IMG/VR virus record: IMGVR_UViG_3300007667_000012
Location: 1 to 25,879 of that record
DNA from: a virus
Strand: one strand, 5' to 3'
Length of the DNA: 25,879 nt
Every line of letters starts with the position of its first letter. The stretch's first letter is position 1. Below, piece by piece: positions 16,833-22,849 of the stretch. Both the position numbers and the translations under genes were made by a program. The notes beneath the pieces are model-generated. The model ran no database searches. It was not told where the DNA came from and saw only the letters and a program-made list of their open reading frames with translations.

Positions 16833-17090
16833 ATGGCTAAGTATCAAGGCAAGACAGTTAAGCTAAACAGCCCCTCTAGGATTTCTAAAGGGGAACCTGG
16901 AGCGGGCAGGAAGAAGTCTAAGGTCTACGTTAAGGATGGCGCAAAGATAAAGAAGGTGATGTTTGGTGACCCTAACATGACCATCAAGAAGAACAACAAA
17001 GGTAGACGTAAAAACTTCAGGGCTAGACATGGATGTGACAACCCAGGCCCAAAGACCAAAGCAAAATATTGGAGCTGTAAAGCGTGGTAA
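16833..17090 (+). CDS. Conserved marine-phage protein with ARHxCDxPGPK..YWSCKxW motif
   Basis: An 85-residue basic protein with VYVKDGAKIKKVMFGDPNMT at residues 31-50 and the C-terminal signature FRARHGCDNPGPKTKAKYWS followed by CKAW (Cys68, Cys82). This motif is widespread in marine phages, including T4-like cyanophages, where the protein has no established function (I associate it with DUF5872, from memory). The two cysteines and basic character might indicate nucleic-acid binding. The ATG has a GGGGTAAGTT leader, and the gene overlaps the large terminase by 7 nt. Confidence 0.85.
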   Translation: MAKYQGKTVKLNSPSRISKGEPGAGRKKSKVYVKDGAKIKKVMFGDPNMTIKKNNKGRRKNFRARHGCDNPGPKTKAKYWSCKAW

Positions 17091-18742
17091 ATAAACAGAT
17101 ATTAGACTTTAAGAACTTCTTATACATGGCATGGAAGCACCTTAACCTTCCTAACCCTACACCCATTCAGTATGACCTTAGTGATTATCTACAGAACGCT
17201 GAGGAGCGCAGGATAGTTATCGAAGCATTCCGTGGTGTTGGTAAATCATGGATAACATCTGCCTTTGTCTGTCACCAACTGCTGTTAAATCCACAAGAAA
17301 ACATCCTTGTAGTATCAGCTTCAAAGACACGGGCAGATGATTTCTCTACCTTTACCCTGCGCCTCATCCACGAGATGCCCATTCTGGCTCACCTAAGACC
17401 CAGAGATGGACAAAGAATGTCTAAGATTAGCTTTGATGTGGCTCCCGCTAAAGCCTCTCACGCGCCTTCTGTGAAGTCTCTAGGTATTACAGGCCAACTT
17501 ACAGGTTCTCGTGCAGGAATAATCATCGCAGATGACGTAGAGTCAGCAAATAACTCTATGACACAGATGATGAGAGACAAATTAGCAGAGACAATCAAGG
17601 AATTTGAGGCGGTATTGAAGCCTGGAGGACGTATTATCTTCCTTGGAACCCCTCAAACAGAGATGTCTATCTACAATTTACTCGATGAAAGGGGCTATAA
17701 GACCCGTATTTGGCCAGCTAGATACCCAGATGACAGGCTAAAAACAGCTATGGGGTACAAATTAGCCCCTATAGTAGCTGATGAACCTGACGTAGAGGGG
17801 CAACCTACAGACCCTGATAGGTTCGATAGTGACGATTTGCTAGAACGTGAGGCATCCTATGGTAAATCAGGCTTTGCTTTACAGTTCATGCTTGATGTAT
17901 CCCTATCAGATGCCGATAAGTACCCTCTAAAGGTCAATGACTTTATGGTAATGTCTGGCCCTAGTAGCTGGTCTGAAGCCCCTGTAAGCGTTCAGTGGGC
18001 ATCAGGAAGAGAACAGATAGAGAATGTTAAGCAGTTACCTAATGTTGGACTGAAGGGTGACTATTGGGCTGCACCCATGAACGTGTCTACAGAGACAGCT
18101 AAGTGGGATGGCTCAGTGATGTCCATTGACCCCGCAGGTAGGGGTAAGGATGAGACAGCATACACCGTAGTCAAGATGCTTAAGGGACAACTGTACCTGA
18201 CAGCAGCAGGTGGCCTTAAGAATGGCTATGCAGATGAAAGCCTTGAGGTTCTCTGTAGGGTAGCTAAGGAACAGAAGGTCAATAAGATTATCGTAGAGAG
18301 TAACTTTGGTGACGGTATGTTTACACAGCTAATCAAGCCAGTGTTGACTAGAGTACACCCAGTATCTATAGAAGAAGTAAGACACAACACCAATAAAGAG
18401 AAAAGAATTATAGATACCCTAGAGCCTATCCTAAACCAACATAGGCTAGTGGTAGACGATAAGGTGATACAACAAGATTATCAGTCTGAAGTAGACCTTA
18501 AGTATAAACTATTCTATCAACTTACCAGGTTGACTAGAGATAAAGGCTCTCTGATACACGATGATAGGCTAGATGCCCTTTCTATAGCTGTAGGCTACTG
18601 GGTAGAAACCATGGATAGAGACATACTCAGAGCAGTAGAAGACCATAAGAAAGACCTACTGAGAGATGAGTTAGATAAGTTCATGGAATCCTCTATAGGG
18701 AGACCCCAAAAGAGAGATAATTGGGTTCAGCTAAGGCGTTAA
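17084..18742 (+). CDS. terL: Large terminase subunit (T7 gp19-like)
   Basis: A 552-residue protein, highly similar to T7 gp19 (586). Walker A is AFRGVGKS (Gly53, Lys54, Ser55), Walker B is IIIADDVE (Asp150, Asp151), and LGTPQTEMSIY is the coupling-type motif. The nuclease half has SIDPAGRGKDETAY (Asp349), ESNFGDGMF and HDDRLDALSI (Asp493, Asp494), the three acidic clusters of the RNase H-like endonuclease. Long near-identities to T7 include SVKSLGITGQLTGSR. The enzyme pumps DNA into the procapsid and cuts concatemers. The start GTG at 17084 overlaps the previous gene by 7 nt; GGAGCTGTAAAGC upstream provides a ribosome site. All catalytic residues are present. Confidence 0.97.
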   Translation: MVNKQILDFKNFLYMAWKHLNLPNPTPIQYDLSDYLQNAEERRIVIEAFRGVGKSWITSAFVCHQLLLNPQENILVVSASKTRADDFSTFTLRLIHEMPILAHLRPRDGQRMSKISFDVAPAKASHAPSVKSLGITGQLTGSRAGIIIADDVESANNSMTQMMRDKLAETIKEFEAVLKPGGRIIFLGTPQTEMSIYNLLDERGYKTRIWPARYPDDRLKTAMGYKLAPIVADEPDVEGQPTDPDRFDSDDLLEREASYGKSGFALQFMLDVSLSDADKYPLKVNDFMVMSGPSSWSEAPVSVQWASGREQIENVKQLPNVGLKGDYWAAPMNVSTETAKWDGSVMSIDPAGRGKDETAYTVVKMLKGQLYLTAAGGLKNGYADESLEVLCRVAKEQKVNKIIVESNFGDGMFTQLIKPVLTRVHPVSIEEVRHNTNKEKRIIDTLEPILNQHRLVVDDKVIQQDYQSEVDLKYKLFYQLTRLTRDKGSLIHDDRLDALSIAVGYWVETMDRDILRAVEDHKKDLLRDELDKFMESSIGRPQKRDNWVQLRR

Positions 18743-18941
18743 GACAGACATTGTATGTCATTGATTTACTTATATATATTAATACCCACCATATAAGGTA
18801 GGAAGGGAGATATATACTATAGATAGAACTATAGATAACCTAAAGAGGTCTATGGAATAAGATTATTTAGGAGATGATATAAGTAATATATCTATAGATG
18901 AAACTATAAGATAACTATAAGTAAACTTAAGGAGACCTATA
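18743..18941 (+). promoter_or_regulatory. Non-coding leader after terL with repeated CTATAG words
   Basis: A 199-bp gap, very A+T-rich. It holds the 18-base word at 18754-18771 that recurs after the integrase, a T7-promoter-like stretch at 18780-18802, a 10-bp direct repeat ACTATAGATA at 18816-18825 and 18828-18837, and further variants (CTATAG/CTATAAG) up to 18940. No ORF of meaningful length is present. It probably carries a promoter for the ORF at 18942 or elements used at the genome end. Confidence 0.5.
18780..18802 (+). promoter_or_regulatory. Candidate phage RNA polymerase promoter
   Basis: The stretch TAATACCCACCATATAAGG, then TAGG, shares the TAATAC start and the ATA(A/T)AGG-like initiation region with the T7 class III promoter, though the middle differs. 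The 9-base core TATAAGGTA (18792-18800) occurs again in a non-coding leader at 19519-19527. The polymerase of this phage need not use the T7 consensus, so this is a weak candidate based on resemblance and recurrence. Confidence 0.3.
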
Positions 18942-19160
18942 GTGGCTAAAGTGACTAATATAAGACCAACCGTAGAGGATGAAATAACTGACTTACTACT
19001 TAAATCAGACTCCTTTGTAATCATAGGTAAAGGCTCAGGTGACCTTAAGATGGCAACCAATGCTGACCACAAGGAAGTCTATATGATGCTTGAGGCTCTG
19101 AAGGTGGAGCTTCTAGGCAGCTATATGGATGAGCTTTTAGATGAACCTGAGTATCATTAG
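18942..19160 (+). CDS. Small unrecognised protein after the large terminase
   Basis: A 72-residue acidic protein, GTG start with AAGGAGACCTATA upstream, a good ribosome site that fixes the start. The sequence TNIRPTVEDEITDLLLKSDS ... VIIGKGSGDLKMATNADHKE, then helical MLEALKVELLGSYMDELLDE, resembles a class of short proteins that in other phages read like 'sfvlvg...dG.....t...d..e...mle..k'. No function is known to me. It occupies the place of T7 gene 19.5, the last gene before the right end of the genome. Confidence 0.72.
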   Translation: MAKVTNIRPTVEDEITDLLLKSDSFVIIGKGSGDLKMATNADHKEVYMMLEALKVELLGSYMDELLDEPEYH

Positions 19161-19356
19161 GGCAGCAAAAGGTTTTACTAGAAAAATCTGAGGGGTCTAT
19201 CGTATATCATGGCGCACGGAATTACCCCGTTGGGGTGGCGGTAGCCTATAAAAATCAATGGGTAGGGGTGGTATTGCCACAATAAATGCCACATTACACG
19301 CGCCCAGCCCTTGCAATTACTGGGTTCTAAACAGATAAACTATCTATTATCCAGTG

Positions 19357-19420
19357 AAATAGTACACATTAAATACACTCTTAAAAAATACTTTCAGTTT
19401 GTGTTTCTTGTGTACTATTT
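19357..19420. repeat. Perfect 12-bp inverted repeat
   Basis: AAATAGTACACA at 19357-19368 and its exact reverse complement TGTGTACTATTT at 19409-19420, separated by 40 nt. The right arm is followed by TTTGTGATTTT, so transcription through it could also give a weak terminator. Alternatives are a protein-binding pair or a signal for terminus processing. Confidence 0.75.
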
Positions 19421-19506
19421 TTGTGATTTTATCCTTTCCCTTTTTTTTCGCTTTTGTCCCTTTTAACTCAAATTAGATACCTTTCACCGCAAAGCCTATA
19501 GACAAA

Positions 19507-19529
19507 CTACTAGCACTCTATAAGGTACT
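19507..19529 (+). promoter_or_regulatory. Candidate phage or early promoter upstream of the first early gene
   Basis: CTACTAGCACTCTATAAGGT, then ACT, shares TATAAGGTA with the candidate at 18780-18802 and has an AGCACTCTATAAGG resemblance to the T7 GACTCACTATAGGG core. It lies 35 nt upstream of the ATG at 19564. It may equally be a host promoter -10 (TATAAG) without a clear -35. Confidence 0.25.
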
Positions 19530-19563
19530 GGTTAACACATTAACTAACCAAACAGGTGACAAT

Positions 19564-19791
19564 ATGAACACATTGAATTTAGATATAGCAGGCGGTCAAA
19601 TGCACATTAATAAAGATGAATCAGAATCTTTAATTTATTTGGCTAATTCTTTAATAAATGATTTAGAGTTATTTAAAAGTCAGAACAATTCTAAACAATA
19701 CAACATTACTAGAGATGCATTAAATAAATTATTTTCTTTTATGCTAGAGCAAAACGATTTTATCCATAACGCACATAACATAATGGAATAA
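19564..19791 (+). CDS. First early gene, 75-residue unrecognised protein
   Basis: ATG with the strong site AGGTGACAAT directly upstream. The product (MNTLNLDIAGGQMHINKDES ... LEQNDFIHNAHNIME) is probably helical in its second half, soluble, without Cys clusters or known motif. Codon use is strikingly A+T-rich compared with the late genes. In T7 the first early genes encode host-takeover proteins such as Ocr; a similar role is only a positional guess. It is followed after 9 nt by another gene using the same ribosome site sequence. Confidence 0.7.
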   Translation: MNTLNLDIAGGQMHINKDESESLIYLANSLINDLELFKSQNNSKQYNITRDALNKLFSFMLEQNDFIHNAHNIME

Positions 19792-19800
19792 GGTGACAAT

Positions 19801-19959
19801 ATGAATAGCGCAAAACGTGATTTACTTAAAAGAGAAAAAAGAAACCAAGCACTAGCGGAAACCATTGGTTGGCTAGTGCTGGCTACTGGTGGTTTCTTAT
19901 GTGCTAAGGGAATCATTAAAGGGCTGGAATTATTTTTCAGCTTGCAAGGTATCCACTAA
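19801..19959 (+). CDS. Small membrane protein (52 aa)
   Basis: ATG at 19801 with AAGGTGACAAT upstream, TAA at 19957-19959. The product has a basic N-terminus (MNSAKRDLLKREKRNQALAE) and one hydrophobic span at residues about 21-47 (IGWLVLATGGFLCAKGI ... LELFFSL). A basic N-terminal tail and single span suggest an inner-membrane protein with the tail in the cytoplasm. Its stop codon lies inside the first copy of the repeated element TATCCACTAAGGCAAT. No family recognised. Confidence 0.68.
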   Translation: MNSAKRDLLKREKRNQALAETIGWLVLATGGFLCAKGIIKGLELFFSLQGIH

Positions 19960-19965
19960 GGCAAT
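19950..19965 (+). repeat. Repeated early-region element, copy 1
   Basis: TATCCACTAAGGCAAT, identical over 16 bases to copies at 20018-20033 and 20891-20906, with divergent copies near 23325 and 25082. Here it covers the stop of the small membrane protein and is not directly followed by a start codon. Confidence 0.7.
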
Positions 19966-19978
19966 AGTTTATATAACA

Positions 19979-20004
19979 GAGTGCATTCGCTTTGAGTGCA
20001 TTCG
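19979..20004 (+). repeat. Direct repeat GAGTGCATTCG x2
   Basis: GAGTGCATTCG at 19979-19989 and again at 19994-20004, 15-bp period, in the 77-bp gap before the GP88-like gene. GAGTGCAT also occurs at 25105-25112 just downstream of the divergent element copy before the RNA polymerase gene. Confidence 0.7.
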
Positions 20005-20010
20005 ATTATA

Positions 20011-20034
20011 TTTAACTATCCACTAAGGCAATTA
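20011..20034 (+). promoter_or_regulatory. Repeated early-region element, copy 2 (leader of GP88-like gene)
   Basis: A 24-base sequence from TTTAACTATCC through CACTAAGGCAATTA that is identical to 20884-20907. The internal TAAGG lies 8-9 nt before ATG 20037 and can serve as ribosome site. Because more distant copies are not next to start codons, a promoter or operator function is possible as well. Confidence 0.65.
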
Positions 20035-20036
20035 TT

Positions 20037-20882
20037 ATGAAATTTATACATATAACCAAGGCTGAAATTGAGAATAGCAGTCTTATTAATGCTAATGCTA
20101 AGGAATGGGCTATTGATAACCTAGATTATCTTAATAAACTAATGGATTTATTTGGGAGCAGCACCAAGGTAGAAAAAGGTGCGGACAAATATGAAACCTA
20201 TATTTTATACTTGCAGCCAGCTGATAAGGTATCAGTCAAAACATTGTGCGCCTTTGCAGATAAAGCAGGATGCAAAAAACCGTGTTTAATCGATAGTGGT
20301 CGCCTTGGTATGACTAATGGACAGAGTGCAAGCACTAAGCGCACAATCCTAATGCTACTTAGACCTGCTTATTTTGAATTTAAGATACTTGCAGAAATAG
20401 ATAAAGCAGAAAGGCGCGCATCCAAGGCAGACAATGTGCCAGCATTGTTTAGGTTAAATGGTACAAGTGATATTGATTTTTCTTATATCATTGAACAGCG
20501 ACCAAATAGCGCATTTTACGATTATTCTAAGATAATTAGTCGCATTAGAAAAAATAACCTACCTAATTACGACCTTACTTTTTCCGCATCAATGTATAGC
20601 GCGCAATCTAAAAAAGCATTTAAGACCGCTATTGAGCGCAAATATAAGACCGCTATTGCCTTTAATACTAAGAATGTAAAAGGCGATTCCGATTTAATAC
20701 CGCATAAAATGATATCCTTTGATAAAACTGATTTACGCCATCTAGATAAACCTAATGCTATTGGTTACCTAAAAAGGAAAGGTTCTAACCTAGGCGATAG
20801 ACTTGCAGAGAATACGCGCATTAATTCTTTTTTTGTCACTGAATCAAACTATACAGAATTTAAATCAATTATTAACATTTAA
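20037..20882 (+). CDS. GP88/DUF7227-like phage protein
   Basis: A 281-residue protein with the pattern of the phage GP88 family: YILYLQPADKVSVKTLCAFA (Cys71), AGCKKPCL (Cys79, Cys83), a kinase-unlike STKRTILML ... YFEFKILAEI helix pair, then ALFRLNGTSDIDF (139-148), AFYDYSKIISRI, NYDLTFSAS and a late basic YLKRKGSN. RLNGTSD and FYDYxK are the most characteristic parts. The three cysteines may bind metal. Members occur in many mycobacterial and marine phages, usually without function assigned. It is the largest gene of the early cluster before the integrase and has the 24-base leader described separately. Family call fairly confident; biochemical role unknown. Confidence 0.75.
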   Translation: MKFIHITKAEIENSSLINANAKEWAIDNLDYLNKLMDLFGSSTKVEKGADKYETYILYLQPADKVSVKTLCAFADKAGCKKPCLIDSGRLGMTNGQSASTKRTILMLLRPAYFEFKILAEIDKAERRASKADNVPALFRLNGTSDIDFSYIIEQRPNSAFYDYSKIISRIRKNNLPNYDLTFSASMYSAQSKKAFKTAIERKYKTAIAFNTKNVKGDSDLIPHKMISFDKTDLRHLDKPNAIGYLKRKGSNLGDRLAENTRINSFFVTESNYTEFKSIINI

Positions 20883-20883
20883 C

Positions 20884-20907
20884 TTTAACTATCCACTAAG
20901 GCAATTA
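20884..20907 (+). promoter_or_regulatory. Repeated early-region element, copy 3 (leader of small HTH gene)
   Basis: Exact 24-base copy of 20011-20034, beginning one base after the GP88-like stop codon (20880-20882). TAAGG (20897-20901) precedes ATG 20911 by 9 nt. Duplication of leader and ribosome site suggests shared control of the two genes. Confidence 0.65.
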
Positions 20908-20910
20908 ATT

Positions 20911-21027
20911 ATGAATAACCAAGATATTATAGATTTATTCGATAGCACTAATATTACACTTGCAGAATTATCAGCTGTTAGCGGTAAATCTGTTAAACAG
21001 TTAAAAAAACTATTAATGGGGCAATAA
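20911..21027 (+). CDS. 38-residue HTH-like peptide
   Basis: ATG 20911 is chosen because it follows the copy-3 leader; a longer in-frame reading from 20803 would overlap the GP88-like gene by 80 nt and has no ribosome site. The product MNNQDIIDLFDSTNITLAEL ... SAVSGKSVKQLKKLLMGQ looks like one helix plus a helix-turn-helix (TLAELSAVSGKSVKQLKKLL). It could be a mini-repressor or Cro-like factor, or a subunit that binds another protein. No close family recognised. Confidence 0.6.
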   Translation: MNNQDIIDLFDSTNITLAELSAVSGKSVKQLKKLLMGQ

Positions 21028-21029
21028 TT

Positions 21030-21239
21030 ATGAAGGCAATTGCAGAGTTTAGAGAACATAGGGGCGCACCAGTAACAGCCTATTTTAACGTGTCAGGCAA
21101 TAATGCGGGGCGCATTGAATCAATAGTGCAACAATACCGCTATTATAAGGGGTATAGATTCTCACATATATATTTTGAGCAGTCACAAGCTGGATTAGCA
21201 CAATTAACCAATTATAAAGGTACAAGCTATGTTAAATAG
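21030..21239 (+). CDS. Small unrecognised early protein (69 aa)
   Basis: ATG two bases after the previous stop; upstream GGGGCAATAATT provides a modest ribosome site. The product (MKAIAEFREHRGAPVTAYFN ... QLTNYKGTSYVK) is rich in Tyr and Arg, soluble, with no recognised motif. It overlaps the next gene by 11 nt. Length, good start and tight packing support it being real. Confidence 0.65.
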   Translation: MKAIAEFREHRGAPVTAYFNVSGNNAGRIESIVQQYRYYKGYRFSHIYFEQSQAGLAQLTNYKGTSYVK

Positions 21240-21456
21240 TAATGAATATTGGAAAAAGACTGGTTTTATCGACTATGACGAAAATGATGCGCCTATAGTT
21301 AAATCGCATGATGGCGTTACAGAAATCCCATTGTCCGAGTTTACGCGCTCCGATTTTTATGATGGTGTAGCATCATTCTGCAATACAATGGCATATGCTA
21401 TCAATTACCATCAAGAAACCTATGAAGATACGCTAGATATATATCTTATAGGTTAG
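21229..21456 (+). CDS. Small acidic early protein (75 aa)
   Basis: ATG within the 3' end of the preceding gene, with AAAGGTACAAGCT upstream. The product (MLNSNEYWKKTGFIDYDEND ... YEDTLDIYLIG) is acidic and Tyr/Asp-rich. Small acidic early proteins of lytic phages often mimic DNA or inhibit host enzymes, but nothing here identifies such a role. It is followed by a 112-bp gap with an ACACTT/AAGTGT inverted repeat (21476-21481, 21494-21499). Confidence 0.65.
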   Translation: MLNSNEYWKKTGFIDYDENDAPIVKSHDGVTEIPLSEFTRSDFYDGVASFCNTMAYAINYHQETYEDTLDIYLIG

Positions 21457-21568
21457 CACCTCCAAGGCTCTTAATACACTTTAGGAGTCTTTTAAGTGTT
21501 AACTAATAGGTTGCTATAGGTTAACCAATTAAATCAGCTTACAAGCTAAAATAAGAGGTATTAAAACA

Positions 21569-21736
21569 ATGATATTAACCCAGTATGACAAAAAGTTTTT
21601 ACAATTTGGCGATAAAATCAAAACGTCAGGGGCTTACAATTTGCCTCAAGATAAAACGCCATTTTGTAAATGCCAGCCCCAGCCATCATGTGCAGTCGAA
21701 TCATGTGCAGTCTGTAAGCGTAGAGTGAGGGCTTAA
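21569..21736 (+). CDS. 55-residue Cys-rich protein, possible zinc-binding
   Basis: ATG 21569 with AAGAGG 11 nt upstream; TAA at 21734, one base before the next ATG. The product ends FCKCQPQPSCAVESCAVCKR, then RVRA, with Cys33, 35, 41, 46 and 49, arranged like a small zinc knuckle, and a basic tail. The Cys region is encoded by two copies of ATCATGTGCAGTC 15 bp apart. Nucleic-acid or protein binding is plausible. No family recognised. Confidence 0.6.
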   Translation: MILTQYDKKFLQFGDKIKTSGAYNLPQDKTPFCKCQPQPSCAVESCAVCKRRVRA

Positions 21737-21737
21737 A

Positions 21738-21923
21738 ATGGTTGAACGATACGATTTTACATTAATTAAAAACCATAAGGAACGCACCCGAATCATTAAT
21801 GATTTTTGTGAGATTATCACTGCAAGCAATCACACTGCTAAGGAAACCATGCAGCTTCGTGATGACCTAGTGCGCGACTATCTAGAATCATGTTCCGTTG
21901 AGGAGGAAAAAGATGCCAAGTAA
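21738..21923 (+). CDS. Small unrecognised early protein (61 aa)
   Basis: ATG one base after the previous stop, with GTGAGGGCTTAAA upstream. The product (MVERYDFTLIKNHKERTRII ... SCSVEEEKDAK) is helical-looking and acidic at its end. It overlaps the HTH gene by 11 nt; its GAGGAGG near the end is the ribosome site for that gene. No known motif. Confidence 0.65.
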   Translation: MVERYDFTLIKNHKERTRIINDFCEIITASNHTAKETMQLRDDLVRDYLESCSVEEEKDAK

Positions 21924-22110
21924 ACTTAAACAAATAGAACGCGACATAGTCAGTCAGGTTCTGCGGAGGAATCGCGCAGAGCTGGCTCATGTTGCAGGGA
22001 TACACCTGAACACATTAAGCAGGGTTATATGTGGCGGTAAATACACCTTTGATACCCTTTATCGAATCGAACAAGCACTAGTATTAGTGCAGGAGAAAGA
22101 AATAATATGA
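21913..22110 (+). CDS. Small HTH (XRE-like) DNA-binding protein
   Basis: A 65-residue protein starting at ATG 21913, seven bases after GAGGAGG; the in-frame TTG at 21898 lacks such a site. The core RNRAELAHVAGIHLNTLSRV ... ICGGKYTFDTLYRIEQAL has the spacing of an XRE/lambda-repressor type HTH (RaELA..aGi...tlsri..G......tl..ie.AL). It most likely binds phage or host DNA; in a phage with an integrase it is a candidate Cro/repressor, but it lacks any dimerisation domain. The stop overlaps the next ATG (ATGA). Confidence 0.75.
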   Translation: MPSKLKQIERDIVSQVLRRNRAELAHVAGIHLNTLSRVICGGKYTFDTLYRIEQALVLVQEKEII

Positions 22111-22271
22111 ATACTTATGAAGCCTACGTTTATGGCGGGACTAGTAGAAGCATTCTAGTTGAAGCCAATAGCCAACAAGAAGCAGAACTTGAAGCTATCC
22201 GAGAATTTAGAGCATTAGTGGGTGCTGAGGGTGATGTTGAAGTTTTAGACATTCAAGAAATAGGAGATTAA
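22107..22271 (+). CDS. Small acidic early protein (54 aa)
   Basis: ATG in an ATGA overlap with the HTH gene, AGGAGAAAGAAATA upstream, TAA at 22269. The product starts MNTYEAYVYGGTSRSILVEA and continues with a helix rich in Glu and Ala, ending VEVLDIQEIGD. It resembles short phage proteins with a beta-beta-alpha outline ('y.ay.....r..i.VeA.s..eA...a'), whose function is unknown. Tight coupling on both sides supports it. Confidence 0.68.
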   Translation: MNTYEAYVYGGTSRSILVEANSQQEAELEAIREFRALVGAEGDVEVLDIQEIGD

Positions 22272-22273
22272 GC

Positions 22274-22477
22274 ATGTTGACTCATAAAGATAGAATGACT
22301 GATGAACTAGAAAAAGCCTTAGATGATGTATGGTTAGCATTAGATTGCTATAGGGAGGACTGTATCTATAGCGATGAATTTGAATCATTACGCATTAAAA
22401 TAGGCAAACAATTTAATCTAATAGAGACCACACTGGTTGAACTGTATAAGGAGAAAAATCATGTTGATACCAAATAG
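22274..22477 (+). CDS. Small unrecognised early protein (67 aa)
   Basis: ATG two bases after the previous stop, with the strong site TAGGAGATTAAGC upstream. The product (MLTHKDRMTDELEKALDDVW ... VELYKEKNHVDTK) is predominantly helical and acidic, without recognised motif. It overlaps the next gene by 17 nt. Confidence 0.65.
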   Translation: MLTHKDRMTDELEKALDDVWLALDCYREDCIYSDEFESLRIKIGKQFNLIETTLVELYKEKNHVDTK

Positions 22478-22655
22478 CGATTATGTTGAAAAAGAAATTG
22501 AGATTGCAGAGTTTATGTTCCTGAACCAATACGGAATAACTTTCGATACACTAGATGAACTTGATGAGCATCAACAAGACTGGTGGCTTCAGTGCGTAGA
22601 CGATGCCTCCCACATACTGCATATTGCAGGAATTGAACAGGACATAACATCATGA
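22461..22655 (+). CDS. Small unrecognised early protein (64 aa)
   Basis: Start chosen at ATG 22461, preceded by TAAGGAGAAAAATC; the in-frame TTG at 22437 lies upstream of this ribosome site. The product MLIPNSDYVEKEIEIAEFMF ... GIEQDITS is acidic, with DEHQQDWWLQCVDDAS in the middle. Short phage proteins with '..f....g.....l......W...a.......' patterns are common, but I do not know the function. It overlaps the next gene by 4 nt. Confidence 0.65.
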   Translation: MLIPNSDYVEKEIEIAEFMFLNQYGITFDTLDELDEHQQDWWLQCVDDASHILHIAGIEQDITS

Positions 22656-22849
22656 AACTACCAACACTCGAAGAGTTCGACCTCATGTGCAGTCAGCACG
22701 ACTGGTACTATATGTGGTCTGATGACCATAGCAAGTACACCAAAGGGGCTTCTGAATCCAGTATGATTAGGACTATTGTCGAATCAGGTGAAGAAGACTA
22801 CAATCAAATCTATAGAAAGTATTTAAAGGAGAATAGTAATGTCGGTTAA
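22652..22849 (+). CDS. Small early protein with HDWYYxxSDD motif (65 aa)
   Basis: ATGA overlap with the previous gene. The product MKLPTLEEFDLMCSQHDWYY ... RKYLKENSNVG contains F..m...HDWYYmwSDDhskY, a pattern I recall from short hypothetical proteins of many phages ('HDWyy.ySDD...y..G'), function unknown. Its last seven codons are fixed by a 20-base module that also carries the ribosome site and start of the next gene. A third copy of TCATGTGCAGTC lies in this gene at 22683-22694. Confidence 0.7.
   Translation: MKLPTLEEFDLMCSQHDWYYMWSDDHSKYTKGASESSMIRTIVESGEEDYNQIYRKYLKENSNVG
22826..22845 (+). repeat. Duplicated translation-start module, copy 1
   Basis: AAGGAGAATAGTAATGTCGG, identical over 20 bases to 23001-23020. 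It contains ribosome site, ATG and second codon of the downstream gene and encodes the C-terminus KENSNVG of the upstream gene in another frame. Confidence 0.9.

Larger units (their letters stand above)
19161..19563 (+). other. 403-bp non-coding region, probable site of the genome ends and early promoters
   Basis: No gene is supported here on either strand. The stretch contains a tight hairpin ACCCC-gtt-GGGGT (19224-19236), a perfect 12-bp inverted repeat (19357-19368 and 19409-19420), pyrimidine-rich DNA at 19430-19465, a TATAAGGTA word (19519-19527) and the leader of the first early gene ending in AGGTGACAATATG. In T7 the region between the last late gene and the first early gene holds the direct terminal repeat and host promoters. 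By synteny this is where they should be; I could not find convincing -35/-10 pairs. Confidence 0.5.

Noticed and set aside
18850-18915. Several two- to three-codon ORFs behind GAGG-like sites (e.g. ATG GAA TAA)
   Set aside because: Likely chance in A+T-rich DNA; no leader-peptide logic can be seen.
19209-19244. 11-codon ORF (MAHGITPLGWR)
   Set aside because: No ribosome site, too short to support; overlaps a hairpin that is the more likely feature.
20803-21027. Longer 74-codon version of the small HTH gene
   Set aside because: It would overlap the GP88-like gene by 80 nt and starts without a ribosome site, while ATG 20911 sits behind a clear leader.
21471-21505. ACACTT/AAGTGT hairpin as terminator
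   Set aside because: Only 6 bp, A+T-rich, 12-nt loop and no T tract after it; termination not supported.
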